Part shown: piece after piece, positions 26,230 through 34,791 of the stretch | Numbering within the stretch: the first letter of the stretch is position 1 | Layout of the letters: each line of letters starts with the position of its first letter | Source: Scatosoma sp045594025 | GTDB taxonomy: Bacteria; Bacillota; Clostridia; Christensenellales; Borkfalkiaceae | Assembly (NCBI GenBank): GCA_045594025.1 | Contig: JAZNXS010000033.1 | Coordinates: forward strand, 62,001 to 126,000 | Reading direction: 5' to 3' | DNA: 64,000 bases | Notes under the pieces: model-generated | What the model was told of the DNA's origin: nothing | Databases searched by the model: none | The model's input: only the letters and a program-made list of their open reading frames with translations | Made by a program: the position numbers and the translations under genes

Positions 26230-26298
26230 ATGTCAGATTATCACCCAAGCGTATACCCGCTAAGCAAGTTGTCTGCGGACCGTTTTTCGCGTCCTTGA
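26230..26298 (+). CDS. 22-residue leader ORF upstream of mgtE
   Basis: An ATG at 26230 with a perfect AGGAGG (26215-26220) 9 bases upstream opens a 22-codon ORF. The peptide begins MSDYHPSVYP and ends DRFSRP before TGA. It has prolines at positions 6, 10 and 22, the last directly before stop and after Arg, a context known to slow release (as in TnaC). It ends 56 bases before the mgtE start. Its 5' part AAAACGGT (26221-26228) can pair with ACCGTTTT (26279-26286), and TGCGG (26274-26278) can instead pair with CCGCA (26330-26334) just before the mgtE ribosome site. A translation-sensing leader controlling the Mg2+ transporter is inference; translation itself is well supported by the ribosome site. 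Confidence 0.6.
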   Translation: MSDYHPSVYPLSKLSADRFSRP

Positions 26299-26354
26299 CA
26301 TCTACTTTCAGGCTACGCTACTTCGCAAACCGCATTTATTGGAGGTAGAGTATT

Positions 26355-28028
26355 ATGGAAAAAGAACTTAACGCGCTTTTGATGGCGCAAAATTATGAAG
26401 AAGCCGCCGAATGGGCGAACAAGCTTACGCCCGAAACGCTGGCTGACCTTTTAAACGAACTGACGGAGAATAGCGATCATCTCGTCCCCTTGTGTCGCGC
26501 TTTGGATAGCGAAGCGCTTGCAGACGCGCTGATTCTGTTAGATAAAACGTTGCAAGAAAAAATCATCGGCGGCTTGCGCGACGACGAGTTGGAGGCGGTG
26601 ATGGAAGAGGTGTCCGTCGACGACACCGTGGAAATCATTGAAGACATGCCCGAGGCTATCGTGCGCCGTATTGCGGAAATCGATGAAATCATCATGTTGT
26701 TGCAAGACCGCAATTACGCCGTTTTGAAACCTTTGCTTTCCTCGATGAACGCCATCGACCTTGCCAAGGTTTTTGAAGAAACGCAAAGCGACACCGATCT
26801 ATTGCTTTTATTCCGCATTCTGCCCAAGGATCTTGCGGCGGAAACCTTTGTCGAAATGGATACGGACGTCACCGAACGCCTAATCAATAAGCTGAGCGAT
26901 CGAGAACTTCGCGCCGTCATGGACGAATTGTTCCTCGACGATACGGTCGACCTGATTGAAGAAATGCCGGCAAGCGTCGTCAAGCGTGTTTTAGCGCAAA
27001 GCGACCAAGAAACCCGTGATTACATCAACCAGATTTTGCGTTACCCGAAGGACAGCGCAGGCAGTATCATGACGATCGAATTCGTTTCCCTGCGTCCAGA
27101 TATGACGGTAGAAGACGCGTTTGAACGCATTCGCCGTACGGCAATCGACAAGGAAACGATTTACACCTGCTATGTTATAGACCGCACGAACAAGCTGTTG
27201 GGTTTAGTGACGGCAAAGGATTTGATGCTTGCGCAAAAGACGGCGCTCATTGAAGAGATCATGAACGACAACGTGATCTACTCGTTTACCGAAACGGACA
27301 AAGAAGAAGTCGCGCGGATGATTTCCGATTATGGCTTCCTCGCCCTGCCCATTGTCGATAGAGAGATGCGCCTTGTCGGTATTGTTACCGTCGACGACGC
27401 AATGGCCGTCCTGCAAGAAGAAAATACGGAAGATATCGCCAAGATGGCGGCTATCACCCCCACCGACCGCCCCTATCTCAAAACCAGCGTCTTTACTCTG
27501 TGGAAAAACCGTGTGCTGTGGTTGCTTATCCTCATGCTCGGTTCTACGTTCACCTCACTGATTTTGAACAGCTACGAAAGTATGCTATTACCCTGCCTTG
27601 TCGCTTGTATCCCCATGATTATGGGTACGGGCGGTAACTCTGGCTCACAAGCGTCAGTTACCGTTATTCGAGCGCTCGCCATCGGCGAAATCGAAACGAA
27701 AGACGTTTGGAGAGTGGTTTGGAAAGAGCTTCGAACCTCTTTCTTCCTGGGCATTACCCTGGCGATTGCATGCTTTGCAAAGCTGATGCTGATCGACGGA
27801 ATGCTGCTTGGCATGGCAGGCTATACGCCTGAGGTTTGCCTCGTCGTATCGTTGGCGCTTCTTTGCAGCGTCATCGCAGCAAAGCTGGTCGGCGCACTGT
27901 TGCCTATCCTGGCGAAAATATGTCGGTTAGACCCTGCCGTCGTGGCAAATCCCTTTATCACGACCATTGTGGACGCCGTTTCCGTCATTCTCTTTTGCTA
28001 TCTTTCTATGGGTATCTTGGGTTTATAA
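26355..28028 (+). CDS. mgtE: Magnesium transporter MgtE with duplicated N-terminal domain
   Basis: 557 residues, about 100 more than usual MgtE. The cytosolic N domain is duplicated: LRDDELEAVMEEVSVDDTVE (74-93) recurs as LSDRELRAVMDELFLDDTVD (180-199), each followed by an EDMP/EEMP helix. A tandem CBS pair (about 238-365) forms the Mg2+ gate sensor, and five transmembrane helices (about 380-557) the pore, with GTGGNSGSQASV as the conserved pore segment. The channel imports Mg2+ when cellular Mg2+ is low. GGAGG is 9 bases before the ATG. The leader ORF and alternative RNA pairings suggest post-transcriptional control. Confidence 0.95.
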   Translation: MEKELNALLMAQNYEEAAEWANKLTPETLADLLNELTENSDHLVPLCRALDSEALADALILLDKTLQEKIIGGLRDDELEAVMEEVSVDDTVEIIEDMPEAIVRRIAEIDEIIMLLQDRNYAVLKPLLSSMNAIDLAKVFEETQSDTDLLLLFRILPKDLAAETFVEMDTDVTERLINKLSDRELRAVMDELFLDDTVDLIEEMPASVVKRVLAQSDQETRDYINQILRYPKDSAGSIMTIEFVSLRPDMTVEDAFERIRRTAIDKETIYTCYVIDRTNKLLGLVTAKDLMLAQKTALIEEIMNDNVIYSFTETDKEEVARMISDYGFLALPIVDREMRLVGIVTVDDAMAVLQEENTEDIAKMAAITPTDRPYLKTSVFTLWKNRVLWLLILMLGSTFTSLILNSYESMLLPCLVACIPMIMGTGGNSGSQASVTVIRALAIGEIETKDVWRVVWKELRTSFFLGITLAIACFAKLMLIDGMLLGMAGYTPEVCLVVSLALLCSVIAAKLVGALLPILAKICRLDPAVVANPFITTIVDAVSVILFCYLSMGILGL

Positions 28029-28045
28029 ATCCCCGAATAAAACAC

Positions 28046-28082
28046 AAACGGATTTGGAAGAAATTCCAAATCCGTTTTTTTG
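28046..28082. terminator. Bidirectional terminator between mgtE and cysK
   Basis: AAACGGATTTGGAA (28046-28059), loop GAAA, TTCCAAATCCGTTT (28064-28077) followed by TTTT. It ends the convergent mgtE and cysK transcripts. Confidence 0.92.
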
Positions 28083-28085
28083 TTA

Positions 28086-28994
28086 TTATTCGATTGTATG
28101 CAAAATAGACGCATACCTACCCCCTTCATCTGGGAATACCGTCACAATCCTTTTCCCCAAATTTTCCTTGCGCCCAGCAAGCTTTTGCGCCGCTGCCGCC
28201 GCCGCGCCGGAAGAAATCCCAACATACAAGTTTTCCGCCTCATGCAAGCGCTTTGCCATCGCAAGCGACTCTTCGTCCGTCACCGTCAGCACTTCGTCGT
28301 AAATTCCCCTATCCAGCACGCTTGGGACAAAGTTCGCGCCGATGCCTTGAATGCTGTGCGCGCCGCTTCTTCCTTGGGATAGTAAGGGCGACGAGGCAGG
28401 CTCTACCGCCACCACGTAGGCGTTAGAATTTTTCTCTTTTAGAAATCTCCCTACGCCCGTGAGTGTACCACCCGTACCCACGCAAGCCACGAAGATATCC
28501 ACGCGCCCGTCCGTCTGTGTCCAAATTTCAGGGGCAGTCGTTTCGTAATGTACCGTTGCGCAAACGGGATTATGGAACTGATCAGCCAAAATGCAATTTG
28601 GTGTTTGCTCAGCAATTTTTTCTGCAACGTCCACCGCGCCTTGCATGCCCTTATTTCCGTCCGTAAGCACCAGCTCTGCGCCGTAAGAACGCAATAACTT
28701 TCTTCGTTCTTCGCTCATGGAATCTGGCATAACAATAACGGCTTTATAGCCGTACTCTCGACAAACGATAGCCAGCCCTATCCCCGTGTTTCCGGACGTC
28801 GCCTCGACCACGGTACCGCCGTTTTTTAATTTTCCGCTTTTTTCAGCAGTGCGTATCATCACCAAAGCCACCCGATCCTTAATCGAGCCGCCGAGGTTTT
28901 CTCCCTCGATTTTGGCATAAATTTCCGCGCGTCCGTTTTCTATTGTCCTTAGCCGCTTCAGCGGCGTATTGCCGATTTTTAACACGTTTCGCAA
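28086..28994 (-). CDS. cysK: Cysteine synthase (O-acetylserine sulfhydrylase)
   Basis: 302 residues, PLP enzyme that makes cysteine from O-acetylserine and sulfide. IGNTPL near the N-terminus, the PLP lysine in GGSIKDR (about residue 39) and the phosphate-binding loop SGNTGIGLA (about 66-74) are intact, as is GTGGTLTGVG near 172-181. The start overlaps the end of the phosphatase gene by 16 bases, which suggests translational coupling. It is the last gene of the radC-kinase-regulator-phosphatase-cysK operon. Cystathionine beta-synthase-type relatives are longer. Confidence 0.93.
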   Translation of the reverse strand: MRNVLKIGNTPLKRLRTIENGRAEIYAKIEGENLGGSIKDRVALVMIRTAEKSGKLKNGGTVVEATSGNTGIGLAIVCREYGYKAVIVMPDSMSEERRKLLRSYGAELVLTDGNKGMQGAVDVAEKIAEQTPNCILADQFHNPVCATVHYETTAPEIWTQTDGRVDIFVACVGTGGTLTGVGRFLKEKNSNAYVVAVEPASSPLLSQGRSGAHSIQGIGANFVPSVLDRGIYDEVLTVTDEESLAMAKRLHEAENLYVGISSGAAAAAAQKLAGRKENLGKRIVTVFPDEGGRYASILHTIE

Positions 28995-29623
28995 TATTTC
29001 AAAATCTCCGCAGGACTATCCACAAACGTCTTGCCGCCGCAAGCCTCCATGGTCTCTTTTTCACGGAATCCCCAAGTCACGCAAATGCAATCCACCCCTG
29101 CGTTTGCCGCCGTTTGCACGTCCACCTCGGAATCCCCTACGTAGACGGCATTTTTCGTTTGCAAGCGTTCCATCACTGCAATGAGTGCGTCGGGCGCAGG
29201 TTTTTTACGAATTCCCATTTCCTCGTTTTCCCCGATCGCCTCTTGCAACAATCCCGAAAAATACTCGTTTGCCAGCTTTTTAACAGCGAAATCTGCCTTG
29301 TTCGACAATACCGCCGTCTTGATTCCTCTTGCTTTTAGTATATGCAACAAGTCCATAATTCCGTCATACGGCTTCGTCATGTCGTGGCAATGCTCCGCAT
29401 AATAGCTTTTAAACGCCGCAAACGCTTTTTCAAAGCAATCCGAGCGTGCCCCGATCGCCCGTTCCATCAACTTGGCAATGCCGTTCCCCACGAACGCGCG
29501 CACCTCCTCTTTAGAACGAAGCGGCAATCCGCAAATGGATAAGGCGGCGTTGACCGCCGCCGTTAAATCGTCTAACGTATCCAAGAGTGTTCCGTCTAAA
29601 TCAAATATAACCGTCTCGTACAT
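28979..29623 (-). CDS. HAD-family phosphatase, phosphoglycolate phosphatase-like
   Basis: 214 residues. FDLDGTLLDT (7-16) is HAD motif I with the nucleophilic Asp; AVLSNKAD carries motif II, the Lys in RKKPAPDA motif III, and VGDSEVDVQTA motif IV. The small helical cap near residues 17-80 places it in the Gph/PpaX group that dephosphorylates 2-phosphoglycolate or releases phosphate from small phosphometabolites. The substrate is not certain. It is 21 bases after the response regulator and overlaps cysK. Confidence 0.88.
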   Translation of the reverse strand: MYETVIFDLDGTLLDTLDDLTAAVNAALSICGLPLRSKEEVRAFVGNGIAKLMERAIGARSDCFEKAFAAFKSYYAEHCHDMTKPYDGIMDLLHILKARGIKTAVLSNKADFAVKKLANEYFSGLLQEAIGENEEMGIRKKPAPDALIAVMERLQTKNAVYVGDSEVDVQTAANAGVDCICVTWGFREKETMEACGGKTFVDSPAEILKYCETC

Positions 29624-29644
29624 GGTATGCCCATTTCCTAATTT

Positions 29645-30295
29645 TTACAAAATTTCTTTGATTTTTTCCACGGCTTGCATTCTGTTTTCGCAGCCGATTT
29701 TATTATACACGGAAGAAACGTAGTTTCTGGTAGAGCCTTCGGAAAGCCTAAGCGCCGTGGAAATTTGGCGGTTGGTAAAACCTTCGTACAGCATCAGCGC
29801 CACCTCGATTTCACGTTCGGAAAGCATAAAGGCGCGCATCAGCTTGATTTCGCGATCCGCCGCTACGTGCTTTGCCGCGTCGGTGATTCTTCTAGCCACC
29901 TTCGCAGGCAAAATGGTATCCCCTTCGTAAGCATTCTTCACCGAGCGAATCAACGCTTCACCACCGATATCCTTTAATAAGTAACCGCACGCACCGTTAT
30001 TGAGTGCGTTGAGGATATAATCGCTGTCATCGAACGTCGTCAAAATCAGCACCTTTACGTCGGGGTACTCCGCTTTGATATGGCTAGTCGCCACCACGCC
30101 GTTCATGTTCGGCATACGGATATCGAGTAAAACGACGTCGGGGGTATACTTCTTGATTTTTTCCAAAGCATCAAACCCATCGCAAGCCGTATCCACCACT
30201 TCCAACGCCGCATCCGTCTTTAAAACGGCAGAAATCCCGTCCGCCAAGTCCTTCTGATCGTCTACGACCAGTACTTTAATTTTCTGCTCTTTCAT
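29645..30295 (-). CDS. NarL/LuxR-type response regulator
   Basis: 216 residues. The receiver domain (5-120) has the acidic pair in VDDQKD, phospho-Asp in VVLLDIRMPN (about 57), Thr in ILTTFDD and Lys in LLKDIGG. The C-terminal LuxR helix-turn-helix begins at LSEREIEVALMLYEGFTNRQ. It overlaps the kinase gene by 20 bases, so the two are a matched pair. The target genes are unknown; the operon itself (radC to cysK) is a candidate. Confidence 0.93.
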   Translation of the reverse strand: MKEQKIKVLVVDDQKDLADGISAVLKTDAALEVVDTACDGFDALEKIKKYTPDVVLLDIRMPNMNGVVATSHIKAEYPDVKVLILTTFDDSDYILNALNNGACGYLLKDIGGEALIRSVKNAYEGDTILPAKVARRITDAAKHVAADREIKLMRAFMLSEREIEVALMLYEGFTNRQISTALRLSEGSTRNYVSSVYNKIGCENRMQAVEKIKEIL

Positions 30296-31601
30296 AGTTC
30301 ACCTTCGTATCTATGGGTAAAGTCATATATAATTCAAAGCCTTCGTTCGGCTCGGTAACGATACGTACGTCCCCCCCGAACGTTTTTGCCTTATTTTTCA
30401 TCGTTGTTAAGCCAAAACCGGCAGGCATGTCCTTATCCATGCCCTTTCCGTTGTCGGAGAGCAGGAAACAAATCGTCTCCTCCTCCACCTTCAATTCAAA
30501 CCAGAACGCCGTTGCGCCGCCATGTCGAAGCCCGTTGGAAATCCCCTCCTTTAACGTGTTGCAAAGAAAACGGAATTTCGCCTCTGAAACGGTAATCTCC
30601 TCTATTTGCGAACGAATGACAATCTCCGTGCCGTCCATCGTTTCGTGGATAATCGATTCCAGTTCGCTTTTTAACGTTTTTTGCTCTTGCGAGCCGGAAA
30701 GCAAGTGAATGCTTTCTCTCAAACGGTCCAACGTATGCCTTGCCTGCAAATTTGCCGCGATAATTTTTACCTTTGCGTCTTTGGGGTCTTCGTCAATAAT
30801 GCGCTTTGCCGCTTCCGTTTGCATAATGACTGTCGCCAACGAATGCCCTGCCGTATCGTGAATATCTTTTGCAATACGCTGACGTTCTTCCAAGGCAGTC
30901 ACTTCCGCAACCACGGCGTATGCCTTTTCCAATTCTTGCTTATTCGCATCCAGCTCCTTTAACGTTTTGCCTAATTTGATGTACTGGCGATAGAACGCCA
31001 TGATAATCTGCACCGCCACAAAATGTACGATAAGCGCAATCAACGCGGCAAACGATTCACGGAAGATTTGAAGGGAATTTACGTCCCCTTTCGTGATATA
31101 TACCTGAATCACGTAGCTAATTGCATAAAAGGGCAATGCAACGCTGAGCATCCACGTCGCCGAACTGAGGTTTTGCGCAATGAAATAAAATTGCGTCAAC
31201 AGCAATATAAACAACAATATGGAATATACGCCCTCAACCAGGACGACAAACCCAAACGCCGCCAAAATTTCGATGATAAAAAACAGGATTTTATGCCGAT
31301 TTTCAGGTAATACGAACAGCTTTAATATTTCCACGCTGTTCAAAATAACCACTACGGCAAATACCAATAGGAAATGCCCCCATCTCTGTCCGTCTTGAAC
31401 CAACTGTTCAATGCTTTGTACCAAACCCAAAATTTCAACGATAAACAGCAAAGCAAACAGCGTCCACTTCGCTATAATCAGCACTTTCGCCTCGTCGTTT
31501 TGCGCTCCTTCCCCGAAGATACGGTTGAAATATGCTTTTACCTTCGTATCTTCGCTTACATTTTGCGCAGTTTCCTTACGCTCTTCTTTCGTCTTTTTCA
31601 T
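30276..31601 (-). CDS. Sensor histidine kinase (HisKA_3, NarX/LiaS type)
   Basis: 441 residues. Six hydrophobic segments lie between about 45 and 215, forming an intramembrane sensor with little extracellular loop. A coiled coil follows (KTLKELDANKQELEKAYAVV), then the phospho-acceptor His in ERQRIAKDIHDTAGHSL, and the ATPase domain with LSDNGKGMD and GFGLTTMKNKA. An N-terminal cytosolic stretch of about 40 residues is Lys/Glu rich. It lies 4 bases after radC. The signal is not evident; intramembrane sensors of this kind often detect membrane stress. Confidence 0.92.
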   Translation of the reverse strand: MKKTKEERKETAQNVSEDTKVKAYFNRIFGEGAQNDEAKVLIIAKWTLFALLFIVEILGLVQSIEQLVQDGQRWGHFLLVFAVVVILNSVEILKLFVLPENRHKILFFIIEILAAFGFVVLVEGVYSILLFILLLTQFYFIAQNLSSATWMLSVALPFYAISYVIQVYITKGDVNSLQIFRESFAALIALIVHFVAVQIIMAFYRQYIKLGKTLKELDANKQELEKAYAVVAEVTALEERQRIAKDIHDTAGHSLATVIMQTEAAKRIIDEDPKDAKVKIIAANLQARHTLDRLRESIHLLSGSQEQKTLKSELESIIHETMDGTEIVIRSQIEEITVSEAKFRFLCNTLKEGISNGLRHGGATAFWFELKVEEETICFLLSDNGKGMDKDMPAGFGLTTMKNKAKTFGGDVRIVTEPNEGFELYMTLPIDTKVNYERAEN

Positions 31602-31605
31602 CGCC

Positions 31606-32310
31606 TTATTCCAAAAAGTTGATTACGGAATACTTTTCGCTGATTTCGCGCATTCTTCCGCTTAAATAGTAACTGTACATGCCGTTCGGCGCATAGATGA
31701 TATGTTCGCAAAGCAAACGGTTGTGCATGCTACACAACACCTGACAGTTTTTCGTCATGGAATCATCCGCCTCCGATGGCGTCGCCTCGCCAAACGGATG
31801 ATTATGCACCATCACCGCACCAGAGGCGTTTTTCGTCAATAAAAACGAGGAAAGTTCTTCGGGGATTACCCGTACAGTACTGATGCTGTCAATCGAAAAA
31901 CGCTGTTTCTTAAGAACGCGCCCCTCGCCATCCAGCAAGTAGAGATCGACAACCTCAACCAACACGTTTTCATACGCCTTCTTTACAAATGGTAAAAAAC
32001 TACGGGAATCGAATTTTCCATAATACGTTAGCTCTTCCTTCGCCTTGCGATTTCGCATAAAATGACCGACGCAGCAAAGGTACGCCGCTATGTTCACTCC
32101 TACCCCCGACACCTGCTGCAATTCTTCCATGGTCGCCTCGAACACTTTGTCCACGCTACCAAATTTAAAAATCAACGCATGCGCCAATTCGTTTGTGTTT
32201 TTTCTGGGAACAGCATTGTAGAGCAAAATTTCCAACCACTCATGGTCAGCCAACGCGTCCTTCTGAATTTTTTGATACGCCCGAAGTCGATGCCCTTCAT
32301 GCAATGACAT
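31606..32310 (-). CDS. radC: RadC family protein (JAB/MPN-domain)
   Basis: 234 residues. An N-terminal helix-hairpin-helix-like part (about 1-80; ATMEELQQVSGVGVNIAAYL) precedes the JAB metal-binding domain; MVHNHPFGEATPSEAD near residues 170-185 is the HxHP...SxxD zinc motif. Members are peptidase-fold proteins of uncertain role, once linked to DNA repair. First gene of a five-gene operon including a two-component system, an unusual company for radC. Promoter with a dyad lies upstream. Confidence 0.9.
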   Translation of the reverse strand: MSLHEGHRLRAYQKIQKDALADHEWLEILLYNAVPRKNTNELAHALIFKFGSVDKVFEATMEELQQVSGVGVNIAAYLCCVGHFMRNRKAKEELTYYGKFDSRSFLPFVKKAYENVLVEVVDLYLLDGEGRVLKKQRFSIDSISTVRVIPEELSSFLLTKNASGAVMVHNHPFGEATPSEADDSMTKNCQVLCSMHNRLLCEHIIYAPNGMYSYYLSGRMREISEKYSVINFLE

Positions 32311-32376
32311 ATCCTTTCTCCTTTGCCGCCTATTGCTTTAGTCAACCAAAGCTAAAGCGAATTCGTTTTATGAACT

Positions 32377-32420
32377 TACAATAACATCGTTATTGTAGCA
32401 TACTTTACGCCAAATGTCAA
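32377..32420 (-). promoter_or_regulatory. radC operon promoter with 9+9 dyad over the -10
   Basis: TTGACA (32415-32420, minus strand), 17 bases, TACAAT (32392-32397). The -10 lies inside a perfect inverted repeat, TACAATAAC-atc-GTTATTGTA (32377-32397). This is a good candidate operator; the regulator is unknown. Confidence 0.75.
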
Positions 32421-32468
32421 AGGCAAAGCTGAAAAAAATTATTTTTTTACTTTGCACCCTTTATTTTG

Positions 32469-32497
32469 TTTACCAAACGTGAAAAAATGTGTATAAT
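32469..32497 (+). promoter_or_regulatory. Promoter of M20 peptidase gene
   Basis: TTTACC (32469-32474), 17 bases, TATAAT (32492-32497), divergent from the radC promoter; AAGGAG at 32520-32525 is the ribosome site. Confidence 0.65.
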
Positions 32498-32534
32498 AAT
32501 AGTGTAAAAAATGAAACACAAGGAGTATCCTTTC

Positions 32535-34037
32535 ATGGAAAACGTTATGCAGAAATACTTTGATGAAATCGTAAACGCAACGGTGAATATTTTGAAATTC
32601 GATTCCTCGTTGAAAACAGCGGAAGAAAACTATCCGTTCGGGAAAGAAACGGCGGATTGCCTTGCCTACTTCCTCTCTTTGGCGAGTGATATGGGCTTTG
32701 AAACGCATAACTACGACAATTACGTTGGCGAAGTCGTATTCGGCGAAGGTAAAGAATTTGCCATTCTCGCGCATTTGGACGTTGTCCCTGCCGGTAGCGG
32801 TTGGAAATACCCTCCCTTTGGCGGCGTAATCAACGACGACGTATCCGAGGGCGGCGTTACGGGCACAAAAATTTGGGGCAGAGGCGCAATGGACGACAAA
32901 ACACCGGCAATCGTTTGCTTATATGCATTGAAAGCTCTCAAGGACGAAGGCATCCTTCCCCAGCGTAAAATCAAACTTATCGTCGGTTGCAACGAAGAAG
33001 CTGGTTGGAAGTGCATCGAACATTATAACCAAGTGGCGCAAATGCCCGAAGAAGGATTCACTCCCGACGCAAACTTCCCCGTTATCTACGCAGAAAAAGG
33101 CATCTTGCATTTCACCCTTTCCATCCCCATGGAAGATGCACCCATGTCTGCGTTGAATGCAGGCGAACGAGTAAATATGGTATGCGATAAAGCCAGCGCG
33201 ATTTTGACGAGAAAGGCAGCGGAAAACCTCGTATATTATCAAAACCCGATTGAAGGCACTCGCCTTTCCTATGACAACACCACGAATATTTTGAACGTAT
33301 ACGGAAAGTCTGCGCACGGCTCTACGCCCAATCTCGGTGCTAACGCACTGCAAGCGCTTCTTTATTTCCTTTCTACCTTCAACGAAAGTGCGAAGAAAGC
33401 CTATGACGTACTGTTTAATGACGTGACGGGTTTGAAGACGTTACAGGATGAAACGGGCGTTTTGACAATGTCCCCCGACGTTGCGGCCTTTAAAGACGGC
33501 GTTTTAAAAATCACGACGGATATCCGTTTCCCTGCTACGCTTAGCCTGGAAACGGTAACGGAAAAATTAGATGCGTTTGGATTTGATTACGTTATCGACA
33601 ACTATCAAGCGCCTCTTTATAACAATCCCAAAGGGCGTTTAATCTCAACCCTGGTACGCGTCTATAGCGAAATTACAGGTAAGCAGGAAAGCCCCATCGC
33701 TATCGGTGGCGGTACGTATGCAAGAGCATTGAAATGCGGCTGTGCATTCGGTCCTGAAATCAACGGCGAAGAAGCGACCATTCACCAGGCAAACGAATAC
33801 GTTACGTTTGACCGCATCCGCTTGATGAGCGACGTATATTATGCCGCGATTAAAGCCATCTGCGCTTCCAACGAAAAGGTACGCATCGCTGTCGCTAAAC
33901 TCGGCAGGAAAATGACGAATTCCAACGAATGCACTGAGGAAATCTGCCAAGCGGAAGATGCCGAAACGCCTGCGCCCAAAGCACCCATTGAAGGCACTGT
34001 TATCGCATCGGCTAAAATTGCCCGCCGTATGAAATAA
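32535..34037 (+). CDS. pepV: M20-family dipeptidase (PepV/Sapep type)
   Basis: 500 residues from the ATG at 32535, which has AAGGAG 9 bases upstream. It is a di-zinc peptidase: AILAHLDVVPAG holds the first His-Asp, WGRGAMDDK the bridging Asp, and GCNEEAGWKC the catalytic Glu pair. A large lid domain (about 190-390) includes a second active-site His in KSAHGSTPN. The C-terminal 45 residues (ECTEEICQAEDAE onward) are a less conserved acidic extension ending in a basic tail. The enzyme cleaves dipeptides, often with N-terminal beta-Ala or D-Ala. Cytoplasmic, single-gene unit with its own promoter and terminator. Confidence 0.92.
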   Translation: MENVMQKYFDEIVNATVNILKFDSSLKTAEENYPFGKETADCLAYFLSLASDMGFETHNYDNYVGEVVFGEGKEFAILAHLDVVPAGSGWKYPPFGGVINDDVSEGGVTGTKIWGRGAMDDKTPAIVCLYALKALKDEGILPQRKIKLIVGCNEEAGWKCIEHYNQVAQMPEEGFTPDANFPVIYAEKGILHFTLSIPMEDAPMSALNAGERVNMVCDKASAILTRKAAENLVYYQNPIEGTRLSYDNTTNILNVYGKSAHGSTPNLGANALQALLYFLSTFNESAKKAYDVLFNDVTGLKTLQDETGVLTMSPDVAAFKDGVLKITTDIRFPATLSLETVTEKLDAFGFDYVIDNYQAPLYNNPKGRLISTLVRVYSEITGKQESPIAIGGGTYARALKCGCAFGPEINGEEATIHQANEYVTFDRIRLMSDVYYAAIKAICASNEKVRIAVAKLGRKMTNSNECTEEICQAEDAETPAPKAPIEGTVIASAKIARRMK

Positions 34038-34061
34038 TGACATAACTTCAAATGATACAAA

Positions 34062-34097
34062 ACCGCCGTTCGGTCAACACGAACGGCGGTACTTTTT
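34062..34097. terminator. Terminator between pepV and the TetR gene
   Basis: ACCGCCGTTCG (34062-34072), loop of 7, CGAACGGCGGT (34080-34090), then ACTTTTTTA on the plus strand. The opposite side has TTTTG, so it may also serve the tetR-type gene. Confidence 0.88.
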
Positions 34098-34678
34098 TAT
34101 TCATTATAAAGATAGGACGGCATTCCCGAAAGGACCATACTTGCGATATCCTTTGTGAACTCTTCAACCGGTTGCTTTCTCTCCGAATTGAACCACCAGC
34201 GGTAAGCTGCAAACATACCTGCTGTGACGTATTCTGCCGCGATGGTGATTTTATCTTGCGGCATATCGCTGCCCCATGCAAGCAACAGCTGAATTTGCTC
34301 TTTCAAATAAACAACCATTTTCGCAATCAGACGGGAATTGCTATCAATGCGCATCAAGAGCCCGTATAATTCCATATTTTCCTTCAACAGCTCTACCAAC
34401 GCTTCGAACAAACCGTTGGCATCCATTGTGGAAATATCCACTTTCTCCAAAGCACACTCGAACGTATGCACAAGCTCGTTTTCCAGTTCGTCCAAAATCT
34501 CGTAAACGCCGCTGTAATAATTGTACACCGTCTTTCTGTCTACATCCGCGCCGTCCGCAATTTCCTTGACCGTGATTTTTTCCAAATCCTTTTCTGCAAG
34601 AAGCTTTACAAAAGAATTTCGAATTGCCTTCTTCGTCCGTACTACTCTGCGATCGGGTTTTTTGCCTTCCTTTTCCAT
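34097..34678 (-). CDS. TetR-family transcriptional regulator
   Basis: 193 residues. RTKKAIRNSFVKLLAEKDLEKITVKEIADGADVDRKTVYNYY (split over 13-54) is the TetR helix-turn-helix; the remaining helices have no recognisable ligand site. The layout (an N-terminal basic patch and a C-terminal MASMVLSG region) is like the DhaS/TetR_C_8 group in Firmicutes. It stands alone, so its target other than itself is unknown. Its promoter carries the palindrome CACACGTGTG. Confidence 0.9.
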   Translation of the reverse strand: MEKEGKKPDRRVVRTKKAIRNSFVKLLAEKDLEKITVKEIADGADVDRKTVYNYYSGVYEILDELENELVHTFECALEKVDISTMDANGLFEALVELLKENMELYGLLMRIDSNSRLIAKMVVYLKEQIQLLLAWGSDMPQDKITIAAEYVTAGMFAAYRWWFNSERKQPVEEFTKDIASMVLSGMPSYLYNE

Positions 34679-34723
34679 GGCCGTTACTTTTTCCCCTTAT
34701 GTATTTTTTTCTTCACTGAACCC

Positions 34724-34752
34724 ATTATACCACACGTGTGTAAAAAATGCAA
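34724..34752 (-). promoter_or_regulatory. tetR-type promoter with CACACGTGTG palindrome in the spacer
   Basis: TTGCAT (34747-34752, minus strand), 17 bases, TATAAT (34724-34729). The spacer contains the perfect palindrome CACACGTGTG (34731-34740), a likely autoregulatory operator. Confidence 0.7.
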
Positions 34753-34791
34753 GACTTTTGCATGTTTTGCCAAGGAAATTACCTAGCGCAA

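Noticed and set aside
26180..26350. M-box (magnesium) riboswitch before mgtE.
   Set aside because: The conserved M-box core sequences are not recognisable in this region; the leader ORF explains it better.
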